Below, piece by piece: positions 8,014 to 15,257 of a stretch of 64,000 bases of DNA. Position 1 is the stretch's first letter, and each line of letters starts with the position of its first letter. Origin of the DNA: Sphingomonas sp. J315 (GTDB taxonomy: Bacteria > Pseudomonadota > Alphaproteobacteria > Sphingomonadales > Sphingomonadaceae). The notes below the pieces were generated by a model, which did not search any database, was not told where the DNA came from, and saw only the letters and a program-made list of their open reading frames with translations. The stretch is from the NCBI RefSeq assembly GCF_024666595.1, contig NZ_CP088296.1, positions 3,152,501 through 3,216,500 of the forward strand. The letters run 5' to 3'. Made by a program: the position numbers and the translations under genes.

Positions 8014-9045
8014 TCAGCGCGAACGGGTGCTGCCGGGGACCAGCGCGATTTCGCGCTCGTCCAGCTCGACGGCTGGGGCCTCCTGAGGTGTCGGGGTGAC
8101 CGCGATCACGCGGCTGAGCCGGTTGTGCGGCGCATTGTGATCGGGAAGGACGCTGACGGCGGGCGTCTCGACCTTGTCGCTCGCGCGGCGGCGCGGCGTC
8201 GCGGCGGGGCGTTCGAACATGCCGCCGAAGCGCGGATCGTTGGCGGCGATGTCTGCGATCGTCTTGGCGGCGCGCTTGGCGACCTGACGCTGACGCTCAC
8301 GCTCCTGCGGATCGGCCTCCACCTCGATATCGGCGGCATCGTCGGACAGGCGGCGCGCGACGGTGCGGCGCTGCGCTTCCAGCTTCTCCTCGAGCTCGGC
8401 GATTTCAGCCGGATCGATGATCGCGGCACCGGCGCGATAACGGGGAAGGCGCGGATCCTGAACCTGCACCGACCGGGTATTGCGGGCGCGGCGCCTGAGC
8501 TGCTCCATCGCGACGCCGCGCAGATGATCGACATAGGCGTCGAGCAGCGCTTCACGGGTCTTGATCGCGAGGTGCTCGCCGGCTGCGGCCTCGGTGCGCT
8601 CAAGGGCGTATTCGTCCTCGACCATGCTCTCCAGCGTATTGGCCTCGCCCTCGGCACCCAGGCTCATCGCATGCAGCGAGACGGTGGTGGCTTCGACCTT
8701 CTTCGCCGAGGGGCGCTGGTCGGTCATGACGCGGAAGCGGAGGCTCTGCAGCTCGCCGCGCAGCTGCCAGTTGACGAAGGTCGTGAACTGGGCGCGCTCG
8801 GAGTCATAGGCCTGGATCGCACGGTGAACACCGATCGCGCAGCACTGCTCGGCATCGTCCCAGTGGCCGGCAAGGCCATACTGGCGGATGAAGTGGCGGA
8901 TGCGCGGGGCGAGCAGCTTGAGCACCTGGGCAAAGGCCCGCTCGCCATAGACGCGCTGGCGGTTGGTCTGCGTCTGGCCGTCCTTGGCCATGTTCTCGAT
9001 GACAGCGGCAACAGCAACTTCGAGCGCGGCAGTGGTGTTCGACAT
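8014..9045 (-). CDS. Sigma-70 region-2-like protein without recognisable region 4
   Basis: The product has 343 residues. Residues about 40-112 read like sigma-70 region 2: RIRHFIRQYG, DDAEQCCAIGVHRAIQAYDS, FTTFVNWQLRGELQSLRFRV. This is the part that binds core polymerase and the -10 element. The remainder is charged and helical (ELEEKLEAQRRTVARRL; QERERQRQVAKRAAKT) and ends in a low-complexity tail. I see no region 4 helix-turn-helix for -35 recognition. It could be an unusual sigma factor, an inactive relative or an adaptor. Its place between a chemoreceptor and a regulator inside a flagellar region suggests a role in motility expression, which is inference. Confidence 0.6.
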   Translation of the reverse strand: MSNTTAALEVAVAAVIENMAKDGQTQTNRQRVYGERAFAQVLKLLAPRIRHFIRQYGLAGHWDDAEQCCAIGVHRAIQAYDSERAQFTTFVNWQLRGELQSLRFRVMTDQRPSAKKVEATTVSLHAMSLGAEGEANTLESMVEDEYALERTEAAAGEHLAIKTREALLDAYVDHLRGVAMEQLRRRARNTRSVQVQDPRLPRYRAGAAIIDPAEIAELEEKLEAQRRTVARRLSDDAADIEVEADPQERERQRQVAKRAAKTIADIAANDPRFGGMFERPAATPRRRASDKVETPAVSVLPDHNAPHNRLSRVIAVTPTPQEAPAVELDEREIALVPGSTRSR

Positions 9046-9119
9046 GATCGTCCCCTCGATCGTCTTCGCCAGTGCAGTGCTTGCTCCGGCTACAGGGGAA
9101 TGATCGCCGATTGCGGTAA

Positions 9120-9140
9120 ATAGGAGTAAACCACTCCTAT
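9120..9140. promoter_or_regulatory. Inverted repeat upstream of the sigma-like gene
   Basis: Arms ATAGGAGT and ACTCCTAT flank an AAACC loop in the gap between the globin-receptor stop and the sigma-like start, 75 bases upstream of the latter. It could form a hairpin behind the receptor gene (only TTTACC follows, so a weak terminator) or be an operator. It shares the TCCTATA half-site with the palindrome at the XRE gene. Confidence 0.5.
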
Positions 9141-9182
9141 ACGTAATTCCACAATAAGTAGAAATACGGTAACCATATTCGT

Positions 9183-10529
9183 TCAGGCGGCGCGCACCTG
9201 GCTGACGAAACGGTGAACCTGGGCGGAGAGGGTGCTGGCCTGGCCCGACAGCGAGCTCGCGGAGGAGAAGACCTGATTTGCCGCGGTTCCAGTGGCTTCC
9301 GACGCCTGGCTGACCCCGACGATGTTGGCGGACACCTCATGCGCCGCCTGGGCGGTTTGCTGGATGTTGCGGCTGATATCGGCGGTGGCGCTATTCTGCT
9401 GGTTAACCGCGCTTGCGATACTGGTGCTGATTTCGGCGACCTGACCGATGGTCGCGGTAATATTTCCAAGTCCCGCAACCGCGCGCCGAGTCGCGTCCTG
9501 GATCTCGCGGACCTGGCCCTCGACATCCTCCGTCATCCGTTCGGTCTGGCTTGCCAGCGCCTTCACTTCGGCTGCCACGACCTCGAACGCCTTGCCGGCC
9601 TCACCCGCACGCGCCGCCTCGATCGAGGCGTTGAGCGCCAGCATGTTGGTCTTGCCGGCAATTTGCCCGATCAGACCGACCACGGTGCCGATGCGCTCCG
9701 CAGCTTCGTCGAGCGCGCGCACGACCTGGTCGGTCTGCTCGGCGTCGGTCACGGCCCGCTGCGTGGTGTGGGTCGATTCGGTAACCTGCGCCGCGATCAT
9801 CTGGATCGATGCCGACAACTGCTCGGCGGCCGATGCGACGGTCTGCACCCCGGCGCTGGCCTGTTCGGCGGCGGCCGCGACGGCAAGCGCACGGTTGTTT
9901 GCCTCGCCGGTATTGGCGGTCATCGACTGGGCGCTGGCTTCCAGCTCGTTCGACGCGACGCTCAACTGGTCGACAAGTCCTGCGACCTGTGCCTGGAAGT
10001 CCTCCGCGAGCGCGGCGAGCTTCTGGTCATAGGCGACCTTGTTCTCGGCGATATAGCAGGAGATGGCGAGATCCATGTCGATCATCACCGCCATGTTGAT
10101 CGCGGTGCACAGGTCCGCCGTACGCGCCGCTCCGGCGCCGCTCAGCGAGCGACAGGTGCTGCGTGCGGCGAGGTCGAACAGATGGCGCAGGATGAAGGTG
10201 TAGCCGCCGATATACCAGCGCGGGTCGAGCCCGATCTTGCTGTGCATCAGGCCTATCTTCTTGACCGACACAACATAGGCGTCGTCGAACCGGCCGCTGA
10301 ACAGCATCTTCCAGTGTGCCGCCTGGGCGTTCGCGGCGCGCGGCATGGCCTCGGCGCCCTTGAACATCGCCGCGAGCTGGGGCCAGCCGCGCAGGTTTGC
10401 GTAGAATTTGTCGAGGATGCCCGGAAGCTCGCGCTCCAGCGTCGGCATGAACTTGGTCAGCGCGGCGCGCTGCGAATCGGTGAAACCGGCAAAGGCTAGA
10501 CGTTCGACAAGTTCGGCGCTGACGGACAT
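9183..10529 (-). CDS. Globin-coupled soluble methyl-accepting chemotaxis protein (oxygen sensor)
   Basis: A 448-residue HemAT-type receptor. Residues about 1-160 form a sensor globin. The proximal haem histidine is H96 in [17 protein letters not shown], the signature of globin-coupled sensors. There are no membrane helices. Residues about 190-445 form the MCP signalling domain, with its conserved tip [20 protein letters not shown]. It should report oxygen to the CheA-CheY pathway from the cytoplasm. The ATG is in the expected place for the family. The upstream 87 bases contain a TCCTAC-CCAT-ATAGGA near-palindrome. The FixL-like kinase nearby suggests oxygen is an important cue for this region. 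Confidence 0.92.
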   Translation of the reverse strand: MSVSAELVERLAFAGFTDSQRAALTKFMPTLERELPGILDKFYANLRGWPQLAAMFKGAEAMPRAANAQAAHWKMLFSGRFDDAYVVSVKKIGLMHSKIGLDPRWYIGGYTFILRHLFDLAARSTCRSLSGAGAARTADLCTAINMAVMIDMDLAISCYIAENKVAYDQKLAALAEDFQAQVAGLVDQLSVASNELEASAQSMTANTGEANNRALAVAAAAEQASAGVQTVASAAEQLSASIQMIAAQVTESTHTTQRAVTDAEQTDQVVRALDEAAERIGTVVGLIGQIAGKTNMLALNASIEAARAGEAGKAFEVVAAEVKALASQTERMTEDVEGQVREIQDATRRAVAGLGNITATIGQVAEISTSIASAVNQQNSATADISRNIQQTAQAAHEVSANIVGVSQASEATGTAANQVFSSASSLSGQASTLSAQVHRFVSQVRAA

Positions 10530-10556
10530 TTCAGGACCCTTTCATCCCGACGGAGT

Positions 10557-10572
10557 TCCTACCCATATAGGA
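10557..10572. promoter_or_regulatory. TCCTA/TAGGA near-palindrome upstream of the globin chemoreceptor
   Basis: TCCTACCCATATAGGA lies 28-43 bases upstream of the receptor ATG (minus strand). Read on the minus strand it begins TCCTATAT, the same eight bases that begin the operator-like palindrome at 7441. It may be a binding site of the XRE regulator or part of a -10 element. Confidence 0.35.
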
Positions 10573-10616
10573 GAATCCCCGGTCGCCCGGTCGGCATCCG
10601 CGTTCTTACTTAGCTG

Positions 10617-11588
10617 TTAAGCAAAGCGCTCCGGCCGCACCCGGCTGCCGACATAATTGTCCAGCCAGGCGCGGTGCGCCGCGCTGGCGTCGCCGGTGCG
10701 CGCGATCGCTTGGCTGGCGCGCCCGCCGCCGATCTGGGCGCGTAGCAACAGCCCTGCGCGTTCGTCGGTCAATCCGGTCTTGAGGTATTTGATCGCGTCG
10801 CCAGGGCCCAGATGATGGGCGAGATACGCGGTGCGAGCGACAGCGGAGGCATCCTCGCCGGTGGCGACCCCCGACCGCTCGAGCGTCTTCAGATTTGCCC
10901 GCGCATAGTCGGCGGTCGTCTCGATCGACGCCGTCGCATTGTAGCGCAGCTGAAGCAACTCGGCGCGCGCGGCGGGGCGAACCTGGCCGGACCGGTCGAG
11001 CCAGCCCTTTGCCTGCGCCGTCTGGTTGAGCCAGGTGCCGCGCGTCTCGGCCATCCCTTCCCAGGTGCGGCTGAGGAACTGGCCAAGGCCAGCCGCTGAC
11101 GAGCGGCTGTTGCGCGAATAGATATTCCACTGACCCGCACTGTCCTTCGCCGCTTCGGCATTGACGATCGCAGCGAGCGCAGTGGCCGGAATGCCGGTGC
11201 GGTCCGCCGCGCGCTCGAGCGCGGGTGCGTGCCGGGCATTGGCACCGAGCCGTGCGGGATCGAGCGCGATTTCGCCCATGACGGGCGTGCTCGCCTCGAC
11301 CGATCGCAAGTCGGGGTCGCGGATTTGGGAGCGGTAGTCGGGGCTGTGCAGCACCGCCGCCATCGGACGTGGCTGGGTCGCACGGCCCGCCAGTTCGAGC
11401 AGAGCGTCGAGGTCGAGCTTCTCCATGTCGGGGTTCTGCGGCACCTTCGCCTCGGCGTCGGGCATCACCGTGCCCATCGCCGCCTGCCACAGCCGCTTCT
11501 GGGCCGATCCCAGCGCGTTGCGGTGGATTGCGGCGGCGGTCGCGGCGGTGTCGGGCGAGCCGAGCGGACGGGTGTGGATCGTCATCAT
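10617..11588 (-). CDS. Lytic-transglycosylase-like protein of the flagellar cluster
   Basis: The 323-residue protein has a transglycosylase-like core at about residues 115-185. The candidate catalytic glutamate is E145 (IVNAEAAKDS), followed by the family-like AAGLGQFLSRTW. The N-terminal 110 residues are probably disordered, and no clear signal peptide is visible. Such enzymes open peptidoglycan for the flagellar rod; alphaproteobacteria often use an SltF-like protein instead of the muramidase domain of FlgJ. The start overlaps the fliJ stop (ATGA), putting it in the flbT-fliI-fliJ run. Function in rod assembly is inferred from context. A cell-wall enzyme with another role is possible. Confidence 0.68.
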   Translation of the reverse strand: MMTIHTRPLGSPDTAATAAAIHRNALGSAQKRLWQAAMGTVMPDAEAKVPQNPDMEKLDLDALLELAGRATQPRPMAAVLHSPDYRSQIRDPDLRSVEASTPVMGEIALDPARLGANARHAPALERAADRTGIPATALAAIVNAEAAKDSAGQWNIYSRNSRSSAAGLGQFLSRTWEGMAETRGTWLNQTAQAKGWLDRSGQVRPAARAELLQLRYNATASIETTADYARANLKTLERSGVATGEDASAVARTAYLAHHLGPGDAIKYLKTGLTDERAGLLLRAQIGGGRASQAIARTGDASAAHRAWLDNYVGSRVRPERFA

Positions 11589-12022
11589 CGACGGATGCTC
11601 CTGCGCATTTCGCGCGCGCGCCGGACAAAGCGGGCGGCGGTCAGATCGTCGAGCATCGTCTGCTCGGCGGTCTGAGCGACGCGCTCGGCCTCGGCCTTGT
11701 ACTGGTCGGCGGCATTGCCGATCGCTTTCATCGACGCATATTGCTGCGCGGCCTGACGGCGCAGCATGGCAAGCTCGACTTCGGCATCGTGGCGCAATTG
11801 CTCCAGCCGACGGCGCTCGGCGCGGGCGCGTTCGAGATAGGCGTCGGCATAAAGTTGCCAGTCGATTGCGCTCAGCTGGCGTTCGCGCACGATCTTGGCA
11901 CTCAGCGCCTCGTGCAGCGACTGCATCTCGTCGAGCCGGATCGTCGCGTCGGCGATCAGCCCCTTGAGGGCATCCATGTCGCGGTCGAGCGCGCGAAGCG
12001 CGGCGTCATAGGGCGTGCGCAT
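11585..12022 (-). CDS. fliJ: Flagellar export chaperone FliJ
   Basis: A 145-residue, almost wholly alpha-helical, charged protein with heptad-like patterns over most of its length (LERARAERRRLEQLRHDAEV). That fits FliJ, the coiled-coil stalk that couples the FliI ATPase ring to the export gate. Sequence conservation in FliJ is low, so the call rests on size, composition and position directly after fliI, with which it overlaps by 17 bases. The stop overlaps the start of the transglycosylase gene. Confidence 0.85.
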   Translation of the reverse strand: MRTPYDAALRALDRDMDALKGLIADATIRLDEMQSLHEALSAKIVRERQLSAIDWQLYADAYLERARAERRRLEQLRHDAEVELAMLRRQAAQQYASMKAIGNAADQYKAEAERVAQTAEQTMLDDLTAARFVRRAREMRRSIRR

Positions 12023-13343
12023 GCGCTTCCTCCACCAGTGCGTTCAGATCGGCAAAGGCCTGATCGGCGTGGCCGCGATCGCCCTTGCTTTGGGTCAGCA
12101 GTGCCTCAATCTGCGGCGCGATCGCGACGGCGCGGTCGACCTCGGGGTTCGACCCGGCCTTGTACGCGCCGAGCCGCACGATCTCTTCCATATCGGCATA
12201 GGTGCCGAGCACGCGCCGCGCGGCGAGCCGGGTCGAGTTCTGATCCTCGTTCAAACAGCGGGGCAGGGTCCGCGACACTGACTTGAGCAGGTCGATCGCG
12301 GGATAGCGTCCGCGCTCGGCAATGCGCCGGGTGATGACGACGTGACCGTCAAGGATGCCGCGCACCGCATCGGCGACCGGCTCGTTATGATCGTCGCCAT
12401 CGACCAGCACGGTGAACAGCCCGGTGATCGACCCTTGTCCGGGCAGGCCGGGACCGGCGCGTTCGAGCAGCCGGGGCAGCTCGGCAAAGACGGTGGGGGT
12501 ATAGCCGCGCGTCGCGGGCGGCTCACCATTGGCCAGACCGATCTCGCGCTGTGCCATCGCAAAGCGCGTGACCGAGTCCATCAGGCACAGCACGCGCAAG
12601 CCCCGGTCGCGGAAATGTTCGGCAAGCGCGAGGGTGGTCCAGGCGGCCTGACGGCGCATCAGCGCGGGTTCGTCCGACGTCGCGACGACGACAATGCTGC
12701 GGGCAAGTCCTTCCGGCCCCAGATCGTCCTCGACGAATTCCTGCACTTCGCGGCCACGCTCGCCGATCAGGCCGATGATCGCGACATCGCATTCCGTCCA
12801 GCGGGCGAGCATCGAGAGCAGCACCGACTTTCCGACACCCGAGCCTGCGAAAAGACCCAGCCGCTGGCCAGTGCAAAGCGGTACGAACAGGTCCAGCGCA
12901 CGTACCCCGGTCTCGATCCGGTCGCCAACGCGGGCGCGCGATGCGGCGGGGGGCGGGGGGGCCTTGATCGGCTGGCGCGTCGCGCCCAGTGGCAACTCGC
13001 CCTTGCCATCGACCGGGCGGCCCAGCCCATCGACCATCCGGCCGAGCCAGGCGTCGCACGGACGGAGCGACAGCGCGCCGGGGTGGAGCCAGGCTATGGT
13101 GCCAGACCGCAATCCCTGTGGCTCGCGGAACGGCATGCACTGGGCAAGGCCGGCCTCGATTCCGGTCACTTCCGAAGGGATCATCCCCTCCGGCGTCTCG
13201 ATATCGATCCGCGCGCCGATCTGCGCGGCACCCGCAAGGCCCTCGACCTCGATCAGCGCGCCACGCACGGCGGTCACGCGCCCGTGCCGCTTTTCCAGCG
13301 GCAGTGCGGCGATCGTGCGGGCGGCGGAGGACAGGCTGTGCAT
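12006..13343 (-). CDS. fliI: Flagellum-specific ATPase FliI
   Basis: A 445-residue F1-beta-like ATPase that powers or primes flagellar type III export at the inner membrane. Walker A is AGSGVGKS at about 166-173. GLIGERGREVQEFVEDDLG and the Walker B-like VLCLMDSVTRFAMAQREIGL follow, then GEPPATRGYTPTVFAELPRL. The order matches FliI throughout and the length is typical. It lies between flbT and fliJ. Confidence 0.96.
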   Translation of the reverse strand: MHSLSSAARTIAALPLEKRHGRVTAVRGALIEVEGLAGAAQIGARIDIETPEGMIPSEVTGIEAGLAQCMPFREPQGLRSGTIAWLHPGALSLRPCDAWLGRMVDGLGRPVDGKGELPLGATRQPIKAPPPPAASRARVGDRIETGVRALDLFVPLCTGQRLGLFAGSGVGKSVLLSMLARWTECDVAIIGLIGERGREVQEFVEDDLGPEGLARSIVVVATSDEPALMRRQAAWTTLALAEHFRDRGLRVLCLMDSVTRFAMAQREIGLANGEPPATRGYTPTVFAELPRLLERAGPGLPGQGSITGLFTVLVDGDDHNEPVADAVRGILDGHVVITRRIAERGRYPAIDLLKSVSRTLPRCLNEDQNSTRLAARRVLGTYADMEEIVRLGAYKAGSNPEVDRAVAIAPQIEALLTQSKGDRGHADQAFADLNALVEEAHAHAL

Positions 13344-13354
13344 TGCCCGAGGTC

Positions 13355-13750
13355 TCAGGCGGCTTCGTCTGCCGGAGCGGCGGCCGCATCCTCAAGTTCG
13401 ATCAGCGTGCGGCATGTGCCGAGCCCGCGATAATAGCTGCCCTCGGCGACCTGTCGGGCAAAGCGCACGCACGCCGCGCGGCCTTCGTCGGTCGCCATCG
13501 CGGGAATCAGCAGCGTCAGCTCGTCGATCACCTGGTTCTTGTGCGCCTCAGGCTCGTCGCCCAGATATGCCATCATCGTCGCGTGATAGAGGCGGCGTGC
13601 GGTGGTGGTGGCTTCCTCGGCCGACATGATCTCGCGACCGCGCAGCAGCGCGACCTTGTTCTCGATCACCAGCTCGGTGCGACCCTTGGCGCGCAACATG
13701 GCGCCATTGACCACCAGAGCCTCTCCATCGCGCAGGGAAATTCGCAGCAT
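13355..13750 (-). CDS. flbT: Flagellum biosynthesis repressor FlbT
   Basis: The 131-residue FlbT is a post-transcriptional regulator that in Caulobacter binds flagellin mRNA leaders. The sequence MLRISLRDGEALVVNGAMLR, then ELVIENKVALLRGREIM and RRLYHATMMAYLG, is typical. I start it at the ATG at 13750, seven bases after GAGGA; a GTG two codons earlier sits too close to that site. It leads the minus-strand run flbT, fliI, fliJ, transglycosylase and diverges from flgE. Its usual partner flaF is elsewhere in the window. Confidence 0.92.
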   Translation of the reverse strand: MLRISLRDGEALVVNGAMLRAKGRTELVIENKVALLRGREIMSAEEATTTARRLYHATMMAYLGDEPEAHKNQVIDELTLLIPAMATDEGRAACVRFARQVAEGSYYRGLGTCRTLIELEDAAAAPADEAA

Positions 13751-13927
13751 CGTCACGTCCTCGTATTGTGCGTTGCTGCTTTCATAGGAAGGCGGCGACG
13801 TGCGCGGTCCCGCACCCGGAAAAAATTGCCGCCCAGCAAATTTTGCGCAGCCGTGCAGACCGGCGGGTCGGGCGCTCTCCTATGATGGCCATGAATTGCC
13901 CCATTGGGCGCGAACCGGAGACAGTCC
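13751..13927. promoter_or_regulatory. Divergent intergenic region between flbT and flgE
   Basis: These 177 bases must hold the promoters for flbT (minus) and flgE (plus). CATAGGAA near 13785 and CTCCTATG near 13876 are inverted copies of one short motif, one toward each gene, and both resemble the TATAGGA element seen elsewhere in the region. No sigma-54 element was recognised. Confidence 0.4.
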
Positions 13928-15232
13928 TTGAGCCTTTATTCCGCACTTTATGCCGGTGTTGCAGGTCTCGGCGCCGAAGCGACTGCTATGGCCGTCGTCG
14001 CCGACAACATCAGTAACATCAACACCATTGGCTACAAGGGGAACGACATCCAGTTCCGCACCCTGGTCAGCGACGGTCGCGCCAAGTCGACCTATACCGC
14101 AGGCGGTGTGATGGCCGCGCCTCAGGCGCTGATCTCGAAGCAGGGCCTGCTTCAGGCCTCGAGCAACACCACCGACCTCGGCATCGAGGGCGGCGGCTTT
14201 TTCGTAGTGCGCCAATCGCTGGACGGGGACGACGTCGCCTTCACCCGTGCGGGCTCCTTCCGACCCGACGAATTTGGCTTTCTGCGCAATGCGTCGGGGA
14301 TGTATCTTCAGGGCTGGCGTCTCGACAGCTTCGGCGAGTTCACCAACACCGGCAACGTCCAGGCGCTGACACCGGTCCGCGTCAGCGATCTGACCGGTGC
14401 GGCCGCGCCGACGACCAAGATCGACGTCCGCGCCAATCTTCAGTCGACCGCGACTGCGTTCACCGGCGTCTACAACTCGGGCGACATGGCGACCGGCGTC
14501 GTCACCCCGAGCTTCAGCCGCTCGTTCGATATTTTCGATGCGCAGGGCACGTCGCACCGCGTGACAATGGCCTATGTCCGCACCGGCCCGAACACCTGGC
14601 AGGGCGAGCTGTATGCCGAGCCGGCCACCGACGTCACCACCCCGAACGGCGTGCTGGCCAGCGGCGAACTGCGCTTCAACCCTGACGGCAGCCTGATCCG
14701 CGACGACGCGGTTTATACTTCGGACTTGTTTGATCCGGTCGACGTGACCTGGAGCAACGCGGCCGGTTCGGTGCCGATCCGTCTGGGTCTGGGCGAGAAT
14801 GGCACGATCAGCGGTCTCAGCCAGTTCGGGTCGGAATCGGCGATGATCGCCGCTACCACCGACGGCGGCGTGTTAGGCAACATCGCGTCAATCCAGGTGT
14901 CGGAGGCGGGACTGCTCAGCGCTGTGTTCGACAATGGCGTGACGCGCCCGGTGTTCCAGCTTCCGGTTGCGACCTTCCCCAACCCGGATGGCCTGACGCG
15001 CATTTCGGGCAACGCCTATCTGCTGTCGGACAAGTCGGGCAACGCATCGATCGACGTTGCGGGCGCGCTTGGCGCAGGCACGATCCGGTCGAGCACGCTG
15101 GAAGCCTCCACCGTCGATCTGGCGCAGGAGTTCAGTAACATGATCCGCTTCCAGCGCGCCTACAGCGCCGCGTCGAAGATCATCACCACGGTGGACGACA
15201 TGCTGGCGGAAGTCAGCAACCTCAAGCGCTGA
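13928..15232 (+). CDS. flgE: Flagellar hook protein FlgE
   Basis: The 434-residue hook subunit polymerises outside the cell to join rod and filament. The N-terminal rod-type motif reads SLYSALYAGVAGLGAEATAM followed by NISNINTIGYKGNDIQF. The C-terminal helix EFSNMIRFQRAYSAASKIIT ends in TVDDMLAEVSNLKR. Both match FlgE, and the D0/D1 termini surround variable middle domains. The probable start is the TTG at 13928, seven bases after CGGAG; an in-frame ATG at 13904 has no ribosome site and adds non-family residues. flgK and flgL follow closely. Confidence 0.94.
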   Translation: MSLYSALYAGVAGLGAEATAMAVVADNISNINTIGYKGNDIQFRTLVSDGRAKSTYTAGGVMAAPQALISKQGLLQASSNTTDLGIEGGGFFVVRQSLDGDDVAFTRAGSFRPDEFGFLRNASGMYLQGWRLDSFGEFTNTGNVQALTPVRVSDLTGAAAPTTKIDVRANLQSTATAFTGVYNSGDMATGVVTPSFSRSFDIFDAQGTSHRVTMAYVRTGPNTWQGELYAEPATDVTTPNGVLASGELRFNPDGSLIRDDAVYTSDLFDPVDVTWSNAAGSVPIRLGLGENGTISGLSQFGSESAMIAATTDGGVLGNIASIQVSEAGLLSAVFDNGVTRPVFQLPVATFPNPDGLTRISGNAYLLSDKSGNASIDVAGALGAGTIRSSTLEASTVDLAQEFSNMIRFQRAYSAASKIITTVDDMLAEVSNLKR

Positions 15233-15257
15233 TAACTGACCGGGCGGGGGGACTGAC

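Noticed and set aside
10557..10572. TCCTATA elements as a proven regulon of the double-HTH regulator
   Set aside because: The same bases appear in the LexA box at rarA and can be ordinary -10 sequence, so I kept it only as a hypothesis.
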